DNA from: Listeria aquatica FSL S10-1188
GTDB lineage: Bacteria > Bacillota > Bacilli > Lactobacillales > Listeriaceae
NCBI RefSeq assembly: GCF_000525795.1
Contig: NZ_AOCG01000007.1
Coordinates: 22,786 to 86,785, forward strand
Length of the DNA: 64,000 nucleotides
Reading direction: 5' to 3'
Shown: in pieces, positions 18,570 through 28,198 of the stretch
How the letters are laid out: each line of letters begins with the position of its first letter
How positions within the stretch are numbered: position 1 is the first letter of the stretch
Program-made: the position numbers and the translations under genes
Notes under the pieces: generated by a model
What the model saw: the letters and a program-made list of their open reading frames with translations, nothing else
Databases searched by the model: none
Told to the model about the DNA's origin: nothing

Positions 18570-19460
18570 TTACTTTTTGGAAAAGAAGTCGAGAATAAAT
18601 TGATGAAATAAAGCTTCGGATGGAGCAAGTTTGCGTTTTTTGGTTTTGATGATGCCAACAGATCTGTGAAGTTCTGAGTCGGTGAAGGAAAGGCTCTTTG
18701 TATTTTTAAAAACGGCTCCGTCAAGAATCATTTCAGGCAGAATGCTAATGCCTAGTCCGGCACCAACAAGGCCTTGTATGGTATAGAAATCTTGGCTGCT
18801 GAAGGCCACTTCGGGCACAAAGCCTTTATTTTGGGCGGCATCTGTCACGATTTGATATAAATTAAAATCTTCAGGGTAAAGAATGAATTTTTCTTGTGCC
18901 AACTCTTTTAAAGAAACGCAGGTTTTAGAAGCGAGTGGATGACTAGATGGAACAATGAGTTTCAGTTCTTCATCGAAAAAACGCGTGGACGTGAAGATAT
19001 CGTTTTCAGCTTGAAGGGGGGAAAGAAAAGTCAAATCCAGTTCGCCAGAGCGAACCATCGCCACTAACTCTGCATTTGAGCCTTCGCGGAATTCATAGGT
19101 GATTTGCGGATATTTCTTTCGGAAGGCACTGATGACGGAAGGAAGGACACGCGGAGCTAGTGAATTAGGAAGTCCAAGCTGAACGGTTCCGATGTCAGGA
19201 TTTGAATATTCCGTGACAAGTGCTTCTGCCTTTTGAAGCTCATGCATGGCACGTTTTGTTTGCTCAAGAAAGCTTGCGCCGATAGAAGTTAAGCGCATAT
19301 TTCGTCCGACGCGCTCAAATAAAGCTACGCCGAGTTCTTCTTCGAGTTTCATAATTTGACGACTAACGGCAGATTGGGCTACATGCAGATTGACCGAGGC
19401 TTGCGTCATGTGCTCCACACGGGCTACTTCCATAAAATATTTTAATTGACGTAGTTCCAT
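18570..19460 (-). CDS. gltC: LysR-type regulator of glutamate synthase, GltC
   Basis: GltC activates gltAB (glutamate synthase) in Bacillus and represses itself. The 296-residue protein has the LysR N-terminal helix-turn-helix (RQLKYFMEVARVEHMT, then AQSAVSRQIMKLEEELG) and a periplasmic-binding-type effector domain. It is divergent from gltB and shares a 182-base intergenic region carrying a candidate box at 19476-19491. The ATG at 19460 is used because the AGGAG site is 7 bases away; the TTG 6 bases upstream abuts it. The position makes the assignment likely. Confidence 0.9.
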   Translation of the reverse strand: MELRQLKYFMEVARVEHMTQASVNLHVAQSAVSRQIMKLEEELGVALFERVGRNMRLTSIGASFLEQTKRAMHELQKAEALVTEYSNPDIGTVQLGLPNSLAPRVLPSVISAFRKKYPQITYEFREGSNAELVAMVRSGELDLTFLSPLQAENDIFTSTRFFDEELKLIVPSSHPLASKTCVSLKELAQEKFILYPEDFNLYQIVTDAAQNKGFVPEVAFSSQDFYTIQGLVGAGLGISILPEMILDGAVFKNTKSLSFTDSELHRSVGIIKTKKRKLAPSEALFHQFILDFFSKK

Positions 19461-19475
19461 TTTCAAGCTCCTATC

Positions 19476-19491
19476 ATTCTCAAAAAGAGAT
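19476..19491. promoter_or_regulatory. Candidate GltC operator
   Basis: ATTCTCAAAAAGAGAT contains the dyad TCTC-A5-GAGA. The Bacillus subtilis GltC box is ATCTCATTTTGAGAT, so the arms match closely. It lies 15 bases upstream of the gltC start, where autorepression would be expected. Confidence 0.6.
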
Positions 19492-19642
19492 AGTTTTATT
19501 CTATTATATATATTGTTTCGATAAATGAAAAGCGCTAAAATAGAAAATACCCCTTTTAAAGGATGATTTTTGATGAAGAGGGTTAAATTTTCTATTAATT
19601 TAGTTTATTCATATAAATGGAAGAAATGAAGGAGGAATTTCA

Positions 19643-22600
19643 ATGAAGAAGCTTGGGATGCCGGAGCCGCATGGACTTTACGATCCACGTGATGAACACG
19701 ATGCTTGCGGAATTGGTTTTGTGGCGAATGTAAAAAATAAGTCAAGCCATAAAATTGTAACAGACGGGATTCATATGCTTGGCCAGTTGAAACACCGCGG
19801 TGGTGAAGTTGGCGGTGATACGGGCGATGGGGCAGGAATTCTACTTGAAATTTCGGATTCATTTTTCCGAAAAGTTTGCGGTAACCTTGGAATCGTGCTT
19901 CCTAGGCGTCACCACTATGCGATTGGAATGCTGAATTTCCCTAAATCTGAATCCGAGCGAAAGCGCTTGATGGAAAAACTTGTCACGATCATTGATGAAG
20001 CTGGGCAAACTTTCTTAGGATTTCGGGCACTACCTGTTGATTCAAGTCAAATTGGTGAGCGTGCTCGGAAAAAGGAGCCAGCCATTTATCAAGTTTTTAT
20101 CGAGAAAGAAGCTAATTTAACGGAACGTGCATTTGAACGGGAGCTCTATGTGATACGTCGCCGAATTGAAAATTTTGCACAAAATGATGCCGAAATCAAA
20201 GAAACTTTTTATGTCCCAAGTTTGTCGACGCGGACGATTATTTATAAAGGAATGCTTACCCCAGAACAAATTAGCGCTTATTACCTAGATTTGGCAGATC
20301 CAGCGTATACTTCGGCATTTGCGCTAGTTCATTCGCGCTTTTCAACGAATACGTTTCCAAGCTGGGAGCGGGCGCACCCGTATCGTTATTTGGTACACAA
20401 CGGAGAAATCAACACTCAGCGTGGGAATATCAACTGGATGAAGGCTCGTGAAAAGCGAGTGAAAAGTGCTCTTTTACAGGAAAAACTCGAATTTGTCCAA
20501 CCTATCATTGATGAAAGGGGGAGCGATTCCGCTACGCTCGATAACGCACTTGAATTCCTTGTTCAAACCGGGCGCAGTTTGCCCCACGCGGCGATGATGT
20601 TAATTCCAGAACCTTGGGATAAAAACGAGCAGTTAAAAGACTATAAGCGAGACTTCTATGCGTATCATGCAACGCTCATGGAGCCTTGGGATGGTCCCAC
20701 TTCAATTTCCTTCACTGATGGACGGGTGATCGGTACGATTCTCGATAGAAACGGACTGCGCCCCGCGCGCTACTATGAAACGAAGGATCACACAATCATT
20801 TATTCTTCTGAAACAGGTGTGATCCCTGTTGAACCTGAGGATATCATAAAAAAAAGAAATCGTTGGCGCTGGCGAAATGCTGTTGATTGATCTTGAAGAA
20901 GGACGAATCATTTCAGATGAAGAATTGAAACAAAAAATTATGCACGAAGCTCCGTACCGGGAGTGGCTCGATAATCATTTAACAGATTTAAAGGAACTCA
21001 CTAAAAAGGAAAATTTGCCTTCTGAAAAATATGAGCATGCGGAATTACTCAAGCTTCAACAAGCATTTGGCTATACGCAAGATGAACTCAATAAAATTTT
21101 AATTCCGATGGTTGTAGAAAAAAAAAGATCCAACAGGGGCAATGGGTTATGATGCTCCACTTGCCGTTCTTTCGAATCGCCCACAGCTCCTCTTTCATTA
21201 CTTTAAGCAATTATTTGCCCAAGTGACGAATCCACCGATTGACGGGTTGCGGGAGCAAGCGGTGATCTCGACGATGACACTTTTGGGCGATGAAGGGAAT
21301 ATTCTTGAGCCAAGTGGCGAAAATGCCAACAGAATCCGTTTAACGACCCCTGTGCTTTCTCGCCTTGAGTTTGAGGCCCTTAAAAATCAAACGAAATTTA
21401 GCACAAAAACAACGGTTCTAAAGATTCTTTTCCGTCCTGAGGAACGAAACGAGCTGGATGAAGTTTTGGCACGGCTTTTTGAAGAGGCTAGAGTCGCGAT
21501 TGAAGAGAGCGGGAGTTCTTTACTTATTTTGACGGATGAAGGGGTCGGCGAGGAGTGGATCGGGATCCCTGCGCTTCTTGCGGCAAGCGGCTTGCATCAC
21601 TATTTAACACGTCTCGGTTTACGTACTAAAGCGAGTATTATTGTAAAAACGGCGGAAGCGCGCGATGTGCACCATACAGCGCTTTTAATCGGTTACGGTG
21701 CAGATGCCGTTTTCCCTTACTTGGCGATTGAGCTGTTTCACAGTCAAATTGAACGCGGTCGAATCGAAGGTTTTAGTCATGCGGAAGCTGAAACACGTTA
21801 TCTTGAAGCGCTAACGGATGGGCTTTTAAAAGTGATGTCCAAGATGGGTATTTCTACCGTGCAAAGCTATCGTGGCGCACAAATTTTTGAGGCGATCGGT
21901 CTTTCTAAAGAAGTGATTGAAAAGTATTTTACGGGGACGGCGAGCAAACTTTCAGGGATTCCGCTTGCCGTGATTGCAGAAGAAGCCTGGTTACGCCACC
22001 GGAAAGCTTTTCATGCACAAGGTGTAGATAGTAAGACGCTAGATTCAGGTGGTGAGTATCAATACCGAGCAAACGGCGGCGAATATCATGTGTTTAACCC
22101 ACTTGCGATTCATTCATTGCAACGAGCAACACGCGAAGGTGATCAGGAAGCTTACGAACTTTACCGAGATTTAATGGAAAATCACAATCAAGCGTTCTTG
22201 CGGGGCCTTTTGAAGCTAGAAACGGGGAGAAAGCCTATCTCACTTGATGAGGTGGAGCCGGAAGAAAGTCTCTTCAAACGCTTTAAAACGGGTGCAATGA
22301 GTTATGGCTCGATCAGCCAAGAAGCACATGAAGCCCTCGCGATTGCGATGAACCGGATCGGCGGGAAAAGTAACAGCGGGGAAGGCGGAGAAGATCCAGC
22401 GCGTTTTATCCAAAATGCGAATGGAGACTCAAAACGCAGTGCGATTAAGCAAGTCGCTTCTGGTCGCTTTGGAGTGTCTAGCCACTACCTCGTTCATGCA
22501 TCGGAATTGCAAATCAAAATGGCACAAGGCGCGAAACCAGGGGAAGGTGGGCACCTTCCTGGTGGTAAAGTCTATCCTTGGATATCAAAAACGCGTGGTT

Positions 22601-24240
22601 CAACAACAGGAGTGGGGCTCATTTCCCCACCGCCTCACCATGATATTTATTCCATCGAGGATCTTTCCCAATTGATTTTCGATTTAAAAAACGCGAATCC
22701 AAGTGCGCGAGTTAGTGTGAAATTAGTTTCTAAAACAGGCGTTGGAACGATTGCGGCTGGGGTGGCTAAAGGAAAAGCAGATGTGATTTCTGTAAGTGGC
22801 TATGAAGGGGGCACTGGCGCGGCAGCAAGAAGTAGTATTCGTCATGCCGGTTTACCTTGGGAAATTGGACTTGCGGAAGTGCAGCAAACCTTAATTTTAA
22901 ATGATTTACGAAATAAAGTAGTGCTTGAAACGGATGGGAAGTTGATGACAGGGAAAGATGTCTTAGTTGCGGCCATGCTTGGCGCAGAAGAATTTGGCTT
23001 TGCAACGGCGCCACTTGTGACTTTGGGATGCGTTATGATGCGGGTTTGTCACATGGATACTTGTCCGGTTGGGGTCGCTACTCAAAATCCAGAATTAAGA
23101 AAGAAATTTGCTGGATCGGCGGATTATGTTGTTCAGTTTTTCAAATTTATCGCAGGAGAAATGCGGCAGTTGATGGCTGAACTTGGTGTTCGAAATTTGG
23201 ATGAAATTATTGGGCACAAAGAATATCTTAAAGAAACGGTGCGTAAACAGGAACATTGGAAAGCGAAGTATCTCGATTTTTCCAATTTACTCTATACGGA
23301 TGCATTTTACCAAGCGGCCGATCAATTTTGTACGAAAGGTCAGAATCATCAGCTGGAGGAAACTTTGGATGAGCGCTTCTTGCGATCAGCGGCTGAACCG
23401 GCGCTCCGATCGGGTGAAAAAGTGGAACAAAGTTTCGTAATTCATAACATCGACCGAGCAGTGGGAACGATAGTGGGGTCAGAAATCAGCAAGAAATACG
23501 GCGAGGCGGGACTTCCAGACGATACGATTCGTTTTACATTTAAAGGGTCTGCTGGGCAAAGCTTCGGCGCATTTGCTCCAAAAGGCATGACGCTTCGTGT
23601 AGAAGGTGATACCAATGACTATTTTGGAAAAGGTCTTTCAGGTGGGAAATTGATTGCATTTCATGACGCGCGAACTCCTGTTGATCCGCATTCATCTGCA
23701 ATTGCTGGGAATGTCGTGCTATATGGTGCGACTCTCGGGGAAGCTTATCTTGCTGGAAAAGCGGGTGCACGTTTTGCGGTTCGAAATAGCGGGGCGGAAG
23801 CGGTTGTTGAAGGTATTGGAGATAATGGCTGCGAATATATGACTGGCGGAGCGGTAGTTGTCCTTGGTGACATTGGTGCGAATTTTGCTGCGGGAATGAG
23901 CGGAGGAATCGCTTATCTCTACGCAAAGGATTTTGCTACGCTTGAAGGAAAAATAAATCCAGAACTGGTTAGTGTAAGGAGTCAGTTCGCTCAAAGTGAA
24001 CAAGCGAAATTACGTGATTTATTAGAGCGACATGTGGAGGCAACGGGAAGCGAGATGGCTCGCGCTATTTTGCTTGATTTTGAATCAGAAGTGAACAACT
24101 TCGTATATGTAATCCCGACTGAGTATGAGGCGATGCGCAAGCGGATTGCGGATTTGACGGAACGATTTGATGACGCCGAGGAAGCAGAGCTCGCGGCTTT
24201 TTATGAAAGCACAAGAGAGAATGCGAAACAGGTTCGTTAG
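19643..24240 (+). CDS. gltB: Glutamate synthase (NADPH) large subunit (two frameshifts)
   Basis: GltB makes glutamate from glutamine and 2-oxoglutarate with reductant from GltD. Its glutaminase domain starts at Cys22 (DACGIGF) after a short propeptide. The central FMN domain and the 3Fe-4S cysteines (MRVCHMDTCPVGVAT and the Cys of LGCVM) follow. A C-terminal beta-helix of repeated G-x-x-G segments (GIGDNGCEYMTGG) ends the protein. Frame breaks are at A runs 20848-20855 (eight, expected seven) and 21118-21126 (nine, expected eight). Repaired, it is 1531 residues, the usual length. gltD follows 17 bases downstream. Confidence 0.95.
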
Positions 24241-24257
24241 GAAAGGAGAGAACGAAA

Positions 24258-25727
24258 ATGGGAAAAGCGACGGGCTTTATGGAGTATGATCGAATTGAAA
24301 CGCCAGTCAGGAAACCAAAAGAACGGGTACGGGATTGGAATGAATATAGCTTGCCACTTGAAGAAGCGGATTTAAAGATTCAAGCTGCTCGCTGTATGGA
24401 TTGTGGGGTTCCTTTTTGCAGCATTGGGATGGAAATTAAAAATGGGGTATCGGGATGCCCGCTCCATAATTTAATTCCGGAATGGAATGATGCGGTTTAC
24501 CGGGGGGACTGGAAAGAGGCACTTGAGCTTTTGCTTAAAACAAATAACTTTCCGGAATTCACTGGGCGTGTTTGTCCAGCTCCTTGTGAAGGGAGTTGTA
24601 CGGTAGCCATTTCGGAACCGGCAGTGGGAATTAAGTCCATTGAACGGGCTATTATTGACCGAGGGTTTGCTGAAGGTTGGATTAAGCCGACTCCACCGAA
24701 AGTGCGGACGGAAAAGAAAATTGGAGTGATTGGTTCTGGGCCAGCAGGTCTTGCTTGTGCCGATCAGCTCAATCAAGCGGGGCATACTGTTACGGTGTTC
24801 GAAAAAAGTGATCGTATTGGTGGGCTTTTAATGTATGGTATCCCAACGATGAAGCTGGATAAAGAAAGTGTATCAAGACGCGTCCAATTGCTTGAAGCAG
24901 AAGGGATTCGTTTTGTGACTAATGTGGACTGCGGGAAGGATCTTTCTTTTCAGGAATTGAAACGGGATTTCGATGCACTCGTTTTGGCAACTGGTGCTGG
25001 GAAGCCACGTGAAGTGGCTGTCCCAAATCGTGATAGTAAAGGGATTCATTTGGCAGTGCCATATTTAACGGCGAGTATTCGGGATTTGCTTTTAAATAAA
25101 ACGGAACAGTCGCTTTCGGCTGCTGGAAAAAGAGTGATTATTATCGGCGGTGGAGACACGGGAGCAGACTGTGTAGCAACAGCGCTTCGTCAAGGAGCAA
25201 AATCTATTTTGCAGTTGGGAAGGCGCGGAAAGCTTGAGGAAGAACGATCGGAAAATAATCCTTGGCCGGAATACCCCCATGTTTTTCAAATGGACTATGC
25301 CCACAAAGAAGCAGAAGCAGTGTACGGAATGGATCCGCGTGAATATTTGCTAAGTCCAGTGAGTTTTGTAAAGAATGAGGCTTGTGAAGTGACGGGGATC
25401 CGGACGGTGCAAGTTGAACGAGATGAGGAGACTAAACGCTACCGAGAAGTGCCAAATTCAGAACGCATTTTGGATGCGGATATGGTGTTAATTGCGGCGG
25501 GCTTTGAAGGAGCGGAAGATGCGATTTTCGAAAACTTTAAGGTGAAGAAGACGAAGCAACAGACAATTGAAGCAGCGAAGGGATTTTACAGAACAAGCGA
25601 AGAAGGAATTTTTGCTTGTGGGGATGCTCGCTATGGTCAAAGTCTTGTTGTAACGGCTATTGCAGAAGGTCGTGAAGCGGCAAGGGAAGTGGATTTTTAT
25701 TTGATGGGAGAAACTTTTTTACCGTGA
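24258..25727 (+). CDS. gltD: Glutamate synthase (NADPH) small subunit
   Basis: GltD takes electrons from NADPH through FAD and iron-sulfur clusters to GltB. The 489-residue protein has the cysteine pattern CMDCGVPFC with CPLHN, then CPAPCEGSC. The FAD-binding motif is GVIGSGPAGLACADQL and the NADPH-binding motif is IIGGGDTGADCVATAL. A final GDARYGQSLVV segment is the second FAD contact. It is the second gene of the gltBD operon, with an AAAGGAGAG site before the ATG. Confidence 0.96.
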   Translation: MGKATGFMEYDRIETPVRKPKERVRDWNEYSLPLEEADLKIQAARCMDCGVPFCSIGMEIKNGVSGCPLHNLIPEWNDAVYRGDWKEALELLLKTNNFPEFTGRVCPAPCEGSCTVAISEPAVGIKSIERAIIDRGFAEGWIKPTPPKVRTEKKIGVIGSGPAGLACADQLNQAGHTVTVFEKSDRIGGLLMYGIPTMKLDKESVSRRVQLLEAEGIRFVTNVDCGKDLSFQELKRDFDALVLATGAGKPREVAVPNRDSKGIHLAVPYLTASIRDLLLNKTEQSLSAAGKRVIIIGGGDTGADCVATALRQGAKSILQLGRRGKLEEERSENNPWPEYPHVFQMDYAHKEAEAVYGMDPREYLLSPVSFVKNEACEVTGIRTVQVERDEETKRYREVPNSERILDADMVLIAAGFEGAEDAIFENFKVKKTKQQTIEAAKGFYRTSEEGIFACGDARYGQSLVVTAIAEGREAAREVDFYLMGETFLP

Positions 25728-25750
25728 GGCGGAAGAAAGATAAAGGGATA

Positions 25751-25790
25751 GCGGGCACTTGGAAGCGGAAGGCTTTTAGTGTCCGTTTTT
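25751..25790 (+). terminator. Terminator after gltD
   Basis: A 9-bp stem with G-U pairs (GCGGGCACT with AGTGTCCGT) and a T run close the gltBD operon. Confidence 0.75.
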
Positions 25791-25856
25791 CTTGCGGGTA
25801 AAAAAAGCTTTTTTAGGTTATACTAAAGGGGAAATGAATGATTGGGGGAGCGAATT

Positions 25857-26846
25857 ATGCTAAAACTTGGAATAGTTGGGACGAATTGGATTACAGATTC
25901 TTTTATTGATGGGGCTACGCGCTCAGGAGAATGGGAACTACGAGCGGTCTACTCACGAACGATGGAAAAAGCGGCAGACTTTGCTAAAAAATATGGAGCG
26001 ACACAAGAACTTTTTACAGATATTGGAAGTATGGCGCTTAGTGATGCGATTGATGGGGTTTATATTGCTTCGCCTAATGGCCTGCATTTTGAGCATGCGC
26101 TTCAATTTTTGAAGTCTGGCAAGCATGTGATTGTTGAAAAACCTATTTTTTCAACGGTTCGTGAACTTTCCGAGGCACACCAAGTTGCGAAAGAAAATGA
26201 CGTCTTTTTATTTGAAGCAGCTCGGCACATTCAAGAACCAAACTTTAAAATTTTACAGGAAAATCTTGGAAAAGTGGGTAAATTGCACGGGGCTACGCTT
26301 GCTTACATGAAATATTCTTCACGGTATGATCAGGTGCTTTCTGGGCAAGAACCGAATATTTTCTCGTTACATTTTTCAGGAGGATCGCTTACGGATCTTG
26401 GTGTTTATCCACTTTATTCTGCGGTTGCGCTGTTTGGGGAACCAAAAGCAGCTCATTACTTTGCAACAAAAATGCGGACGGGTGTTGATGCGAATGGACC
26501 TATTATTTTGGAATATGGGGATTTTAATGTCACAATCATTCAAGGGAAAAACTCAACGTCATTTTTAAATAGTGAGATTTATGGTGAAAAAGGCACGCTT
26601 TTGATTGAACCTCTTACCTCGATTGAAAAGTTGTCATTTCACGGAAATCACGGCGAAGAAGTGCTTGAACTGGCTGAGCCGATCGTTGAAAATGATATGC
26701 AGTTTGAAGCGGGCCGTTTTGCTAAAATTATTGAAAAAAAAGATCAAAGTGCTTATGAGGCGCTTCGGGATTTAAGTATACAGGTTTTAAAACTTTCAAA
26801 TGAACTTCGCCATCAAAATGATATTTATTTCGATGCAGAAAAGTAA
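25857..26846 (+). CDS. Gfo/Idh/MocA-family oxidoreductase
   Basis: The 329-residue protein has an N-terminal Rossmann domain (LGIVGTNWITDSFI) and the family's EKP motif, in GKHVIVEKPIFS. The C-terminal alpha/beta domain carries a GGSLTDLGVYP segment. Such enzymes oxidise or epimerise sugars and related compounds with NAD(P); the substrate is not evident. The start is ATG 25857, where GGGGGAG is 6 bases upstream. It stands alone between two terminators. Confidence 0.88.
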   Translation: MLKLGIVGTNWITDSFIDGATRSGEWELRAVYSRTMEKAADFAKKYGATQELFTDIGSMALSDAIDGVYIASPNGLHFEHALQFLKSGKHVIVEKPIFSTVRELSEAHQVAKENDVFLFEAARHIQEPNFKILQENLGKVGKLHGATLAYMKYSSRYDQVLSGQEPNIFSLHFSGGSLTDLGVYPLYSAVALFGEPKAAHYFATKMRTGVDANGPIILEYGDFNVTIIQGKNSTSFLNSEIYGEKGTLLIEPLTSIEKLSFHGNHGEEVLELAEPIVENDMQFEAGRFAKIIEKKDQSAYEALRDLSIQVLKLSNELRHQNDIYFDAEK

Positions 26847-26853
26847 GTAAACT

Positions 26854-26896
26854 CAGGTCGCTTTTCCTGAAAGAGGGGTGAAGCGACTTGTTTTTT
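26854..26896 (+). terminator. Terminator after the Gfo/Idh gene
   Basis: CAGGTCGCTT pairs with AAGCGACTTG (one G-U pair), followed by six T. Confidence 0.8.
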
Positions 26897-26938
26897 GTGG
26901 TATGATGATGGAATGATAGAAGAAAAAGGAGTATACGC

Positions 26939-28105
26939 ATGGAAGAGAATTTAATGGAGCGCTGGCAGAAGGCTTTTACGGCGAATGGTTTTGATGAGCC
27001 AACGGAGATTCAAACAGCTCTTTACGGAGTGCTTAAAGCAGGAAGTGATGCGCTTGCGATTTCGCCAACTGGAACGGGGAAGACGGTTGCCTATACGCTT
27101 CCGATTCTTGAAAAAATCGAAGCGAAACCGGAACTGCAGTGGCTTGTTCTCGCGCCAAGTCATGAACTTGTGATGCAAATTGCGGATGCGATCCGTTTGT
27201 TTTTAGATGCTGATAAGAAGATTTCTGTGATGCCAATTATTGGCGGGGCTAACATAAAAAGGCAACTCGAACGACTCAAGAAAAAGCCGCAAATTATTGT
27301 GGCTTCACCGGGACGGTTGCTAGAATTAATCGAACGAAAAAAAGTGAAGATGCACAGTGTGCAGGTGGTTACACTTGATGAGGCAGATCAGTTGTTAACA
27401 AAAGAAAATAGCCGGATGACGATGGATATTGTCCGCCATGCGAAGCGGGATGTGCAGTTAGTGCTCGCTTCTGCGACGCGTCCTTTAGATCCGGATTGTT
27501 TTTTCAGGCAATTTGAGCGGGATCCCGTCGAAATGGAAGTGAAGCCGACATCGCGAGCAACGGAAAATGTAACGCATCTTTACATGGAAGTGGAAAATCG
27601 CGAGAAGGCGAGCTTGATACGGCGGATCGCTCAAGTGGAAGGGATGCAAGCACTTGTGTTTGTGCGCGATAAGCCGCGGATGGATATTTTGCTTGAAAAA
27701 CTTCAATTTGATGGCGTTTCGGCTGCGGGGATTCATGGGGATTTACGTAAAGAAACCAGGCAAAAAGTATTGCGCGAATTTAAGGCAGGAAAGTTACAAT
27801 ATTTAGTAGTAACAGATATTGCGGCTCGTGGTCTAGATATTCCAGATTTACCTTATGTGATTCAATATGATCTTGCGGAAAGTGCAAGGGAATACACACA
27901 CCGGGCAGGAAGAACGGGTCGGATGGGGAAAGCGGGAACGGTGCTGTCGTTTGTAAACCAACGGGAGCTTCGGTCGCTGAAGCAGTATTTGAAGGAGCTC
28001 GGAAAGTCAGCTCTTGCAGTTCGCTTTTTTGGCGGCAAGCTTGTTTCTCCAGAAGATGCAAAGGAAAACAAAGTGACAAAGAATACGAAGAAGAGAAACC
28101 GCTGA
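26939..28105 (+). CDS. yfmL: DEAD-box RNA helicase, YfmL-like
   Basis: The 388-residue protein has the full set of DEAD-box motifs: SPTGTGKT (I), SPGRLLE (Ib), LDEADQLL (II), ASATRPLD (III), VTDIAARGLDIPD (V) and HRAGRTGRMG (VI). The length and lack of long extensions match Bacillus YfmL, a helicase with roles in cold growth and ribosome assembly. It has a short basic tail (KNTKKRNR). AAAAAGGAG precedes the ATG. The gene is monocistronic, bounded by terminators. Confidence 0.9.
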   Translation: MEENLMERWQKAFTANGFDEPTEIQTALYGVLKAGSDALAISPTGTGKTVAYTLPILEKIEAKPELQWLVLAPSHELVMQIADAIRLFLDADKKISVMPIIGGANIKRQLERLKKKPQIIVASPGRLLELIERKKVKMHSVQVVTLDEADQLLTKENSRMTMDIVRHAKRDVQLVLASATRPLDPDCFFRQFERDPVEMEVKPTSRATENVTHLYMEVENREKASLIRRIAQVEGMQALVFVRDKPRMDILLEKLQFDGVSAAGIHGDLRKETRQKVLREFKAGKLQYLVVTDIAARGLDIPDLPYVIQYDLAESAREYTHRAGRTGRMGKAGTVLSFVNQRELRSLKQYLKELGKSALAVRFFGGKLVSPEDAKENKVTKNTKKRNR

Positions 28106-28120
28106 TTTGGCGGTTTTTTT
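28096..28120 (+). terminator. Terminator overlapping the yfmL stop
   Basis: AAACCGC pairs with GCGGTTT around the TGA stop region, followed by a T run. Confidence 0.85.
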
Positions 28121-28138
28121 CTTGCTTAAAAACGGCTA

Positions 28139-28168
28139 TTGCGACTTATGTGTGTAAAAGTGTATAAT
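28139..28168 (+). promoter_or_regulatory. Promoter of the LevR-type regulator gene
   Basis: TTGCGA (28139-28144) and TATAAT (28163-28168) are separated by 18 bases. The start codon is 31 bases beyond the -10. Confidence 0.6.
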
Positions 28169-28198
28169 GGGGGCATAGCGTTTAAAGGAGCGAAGAGG

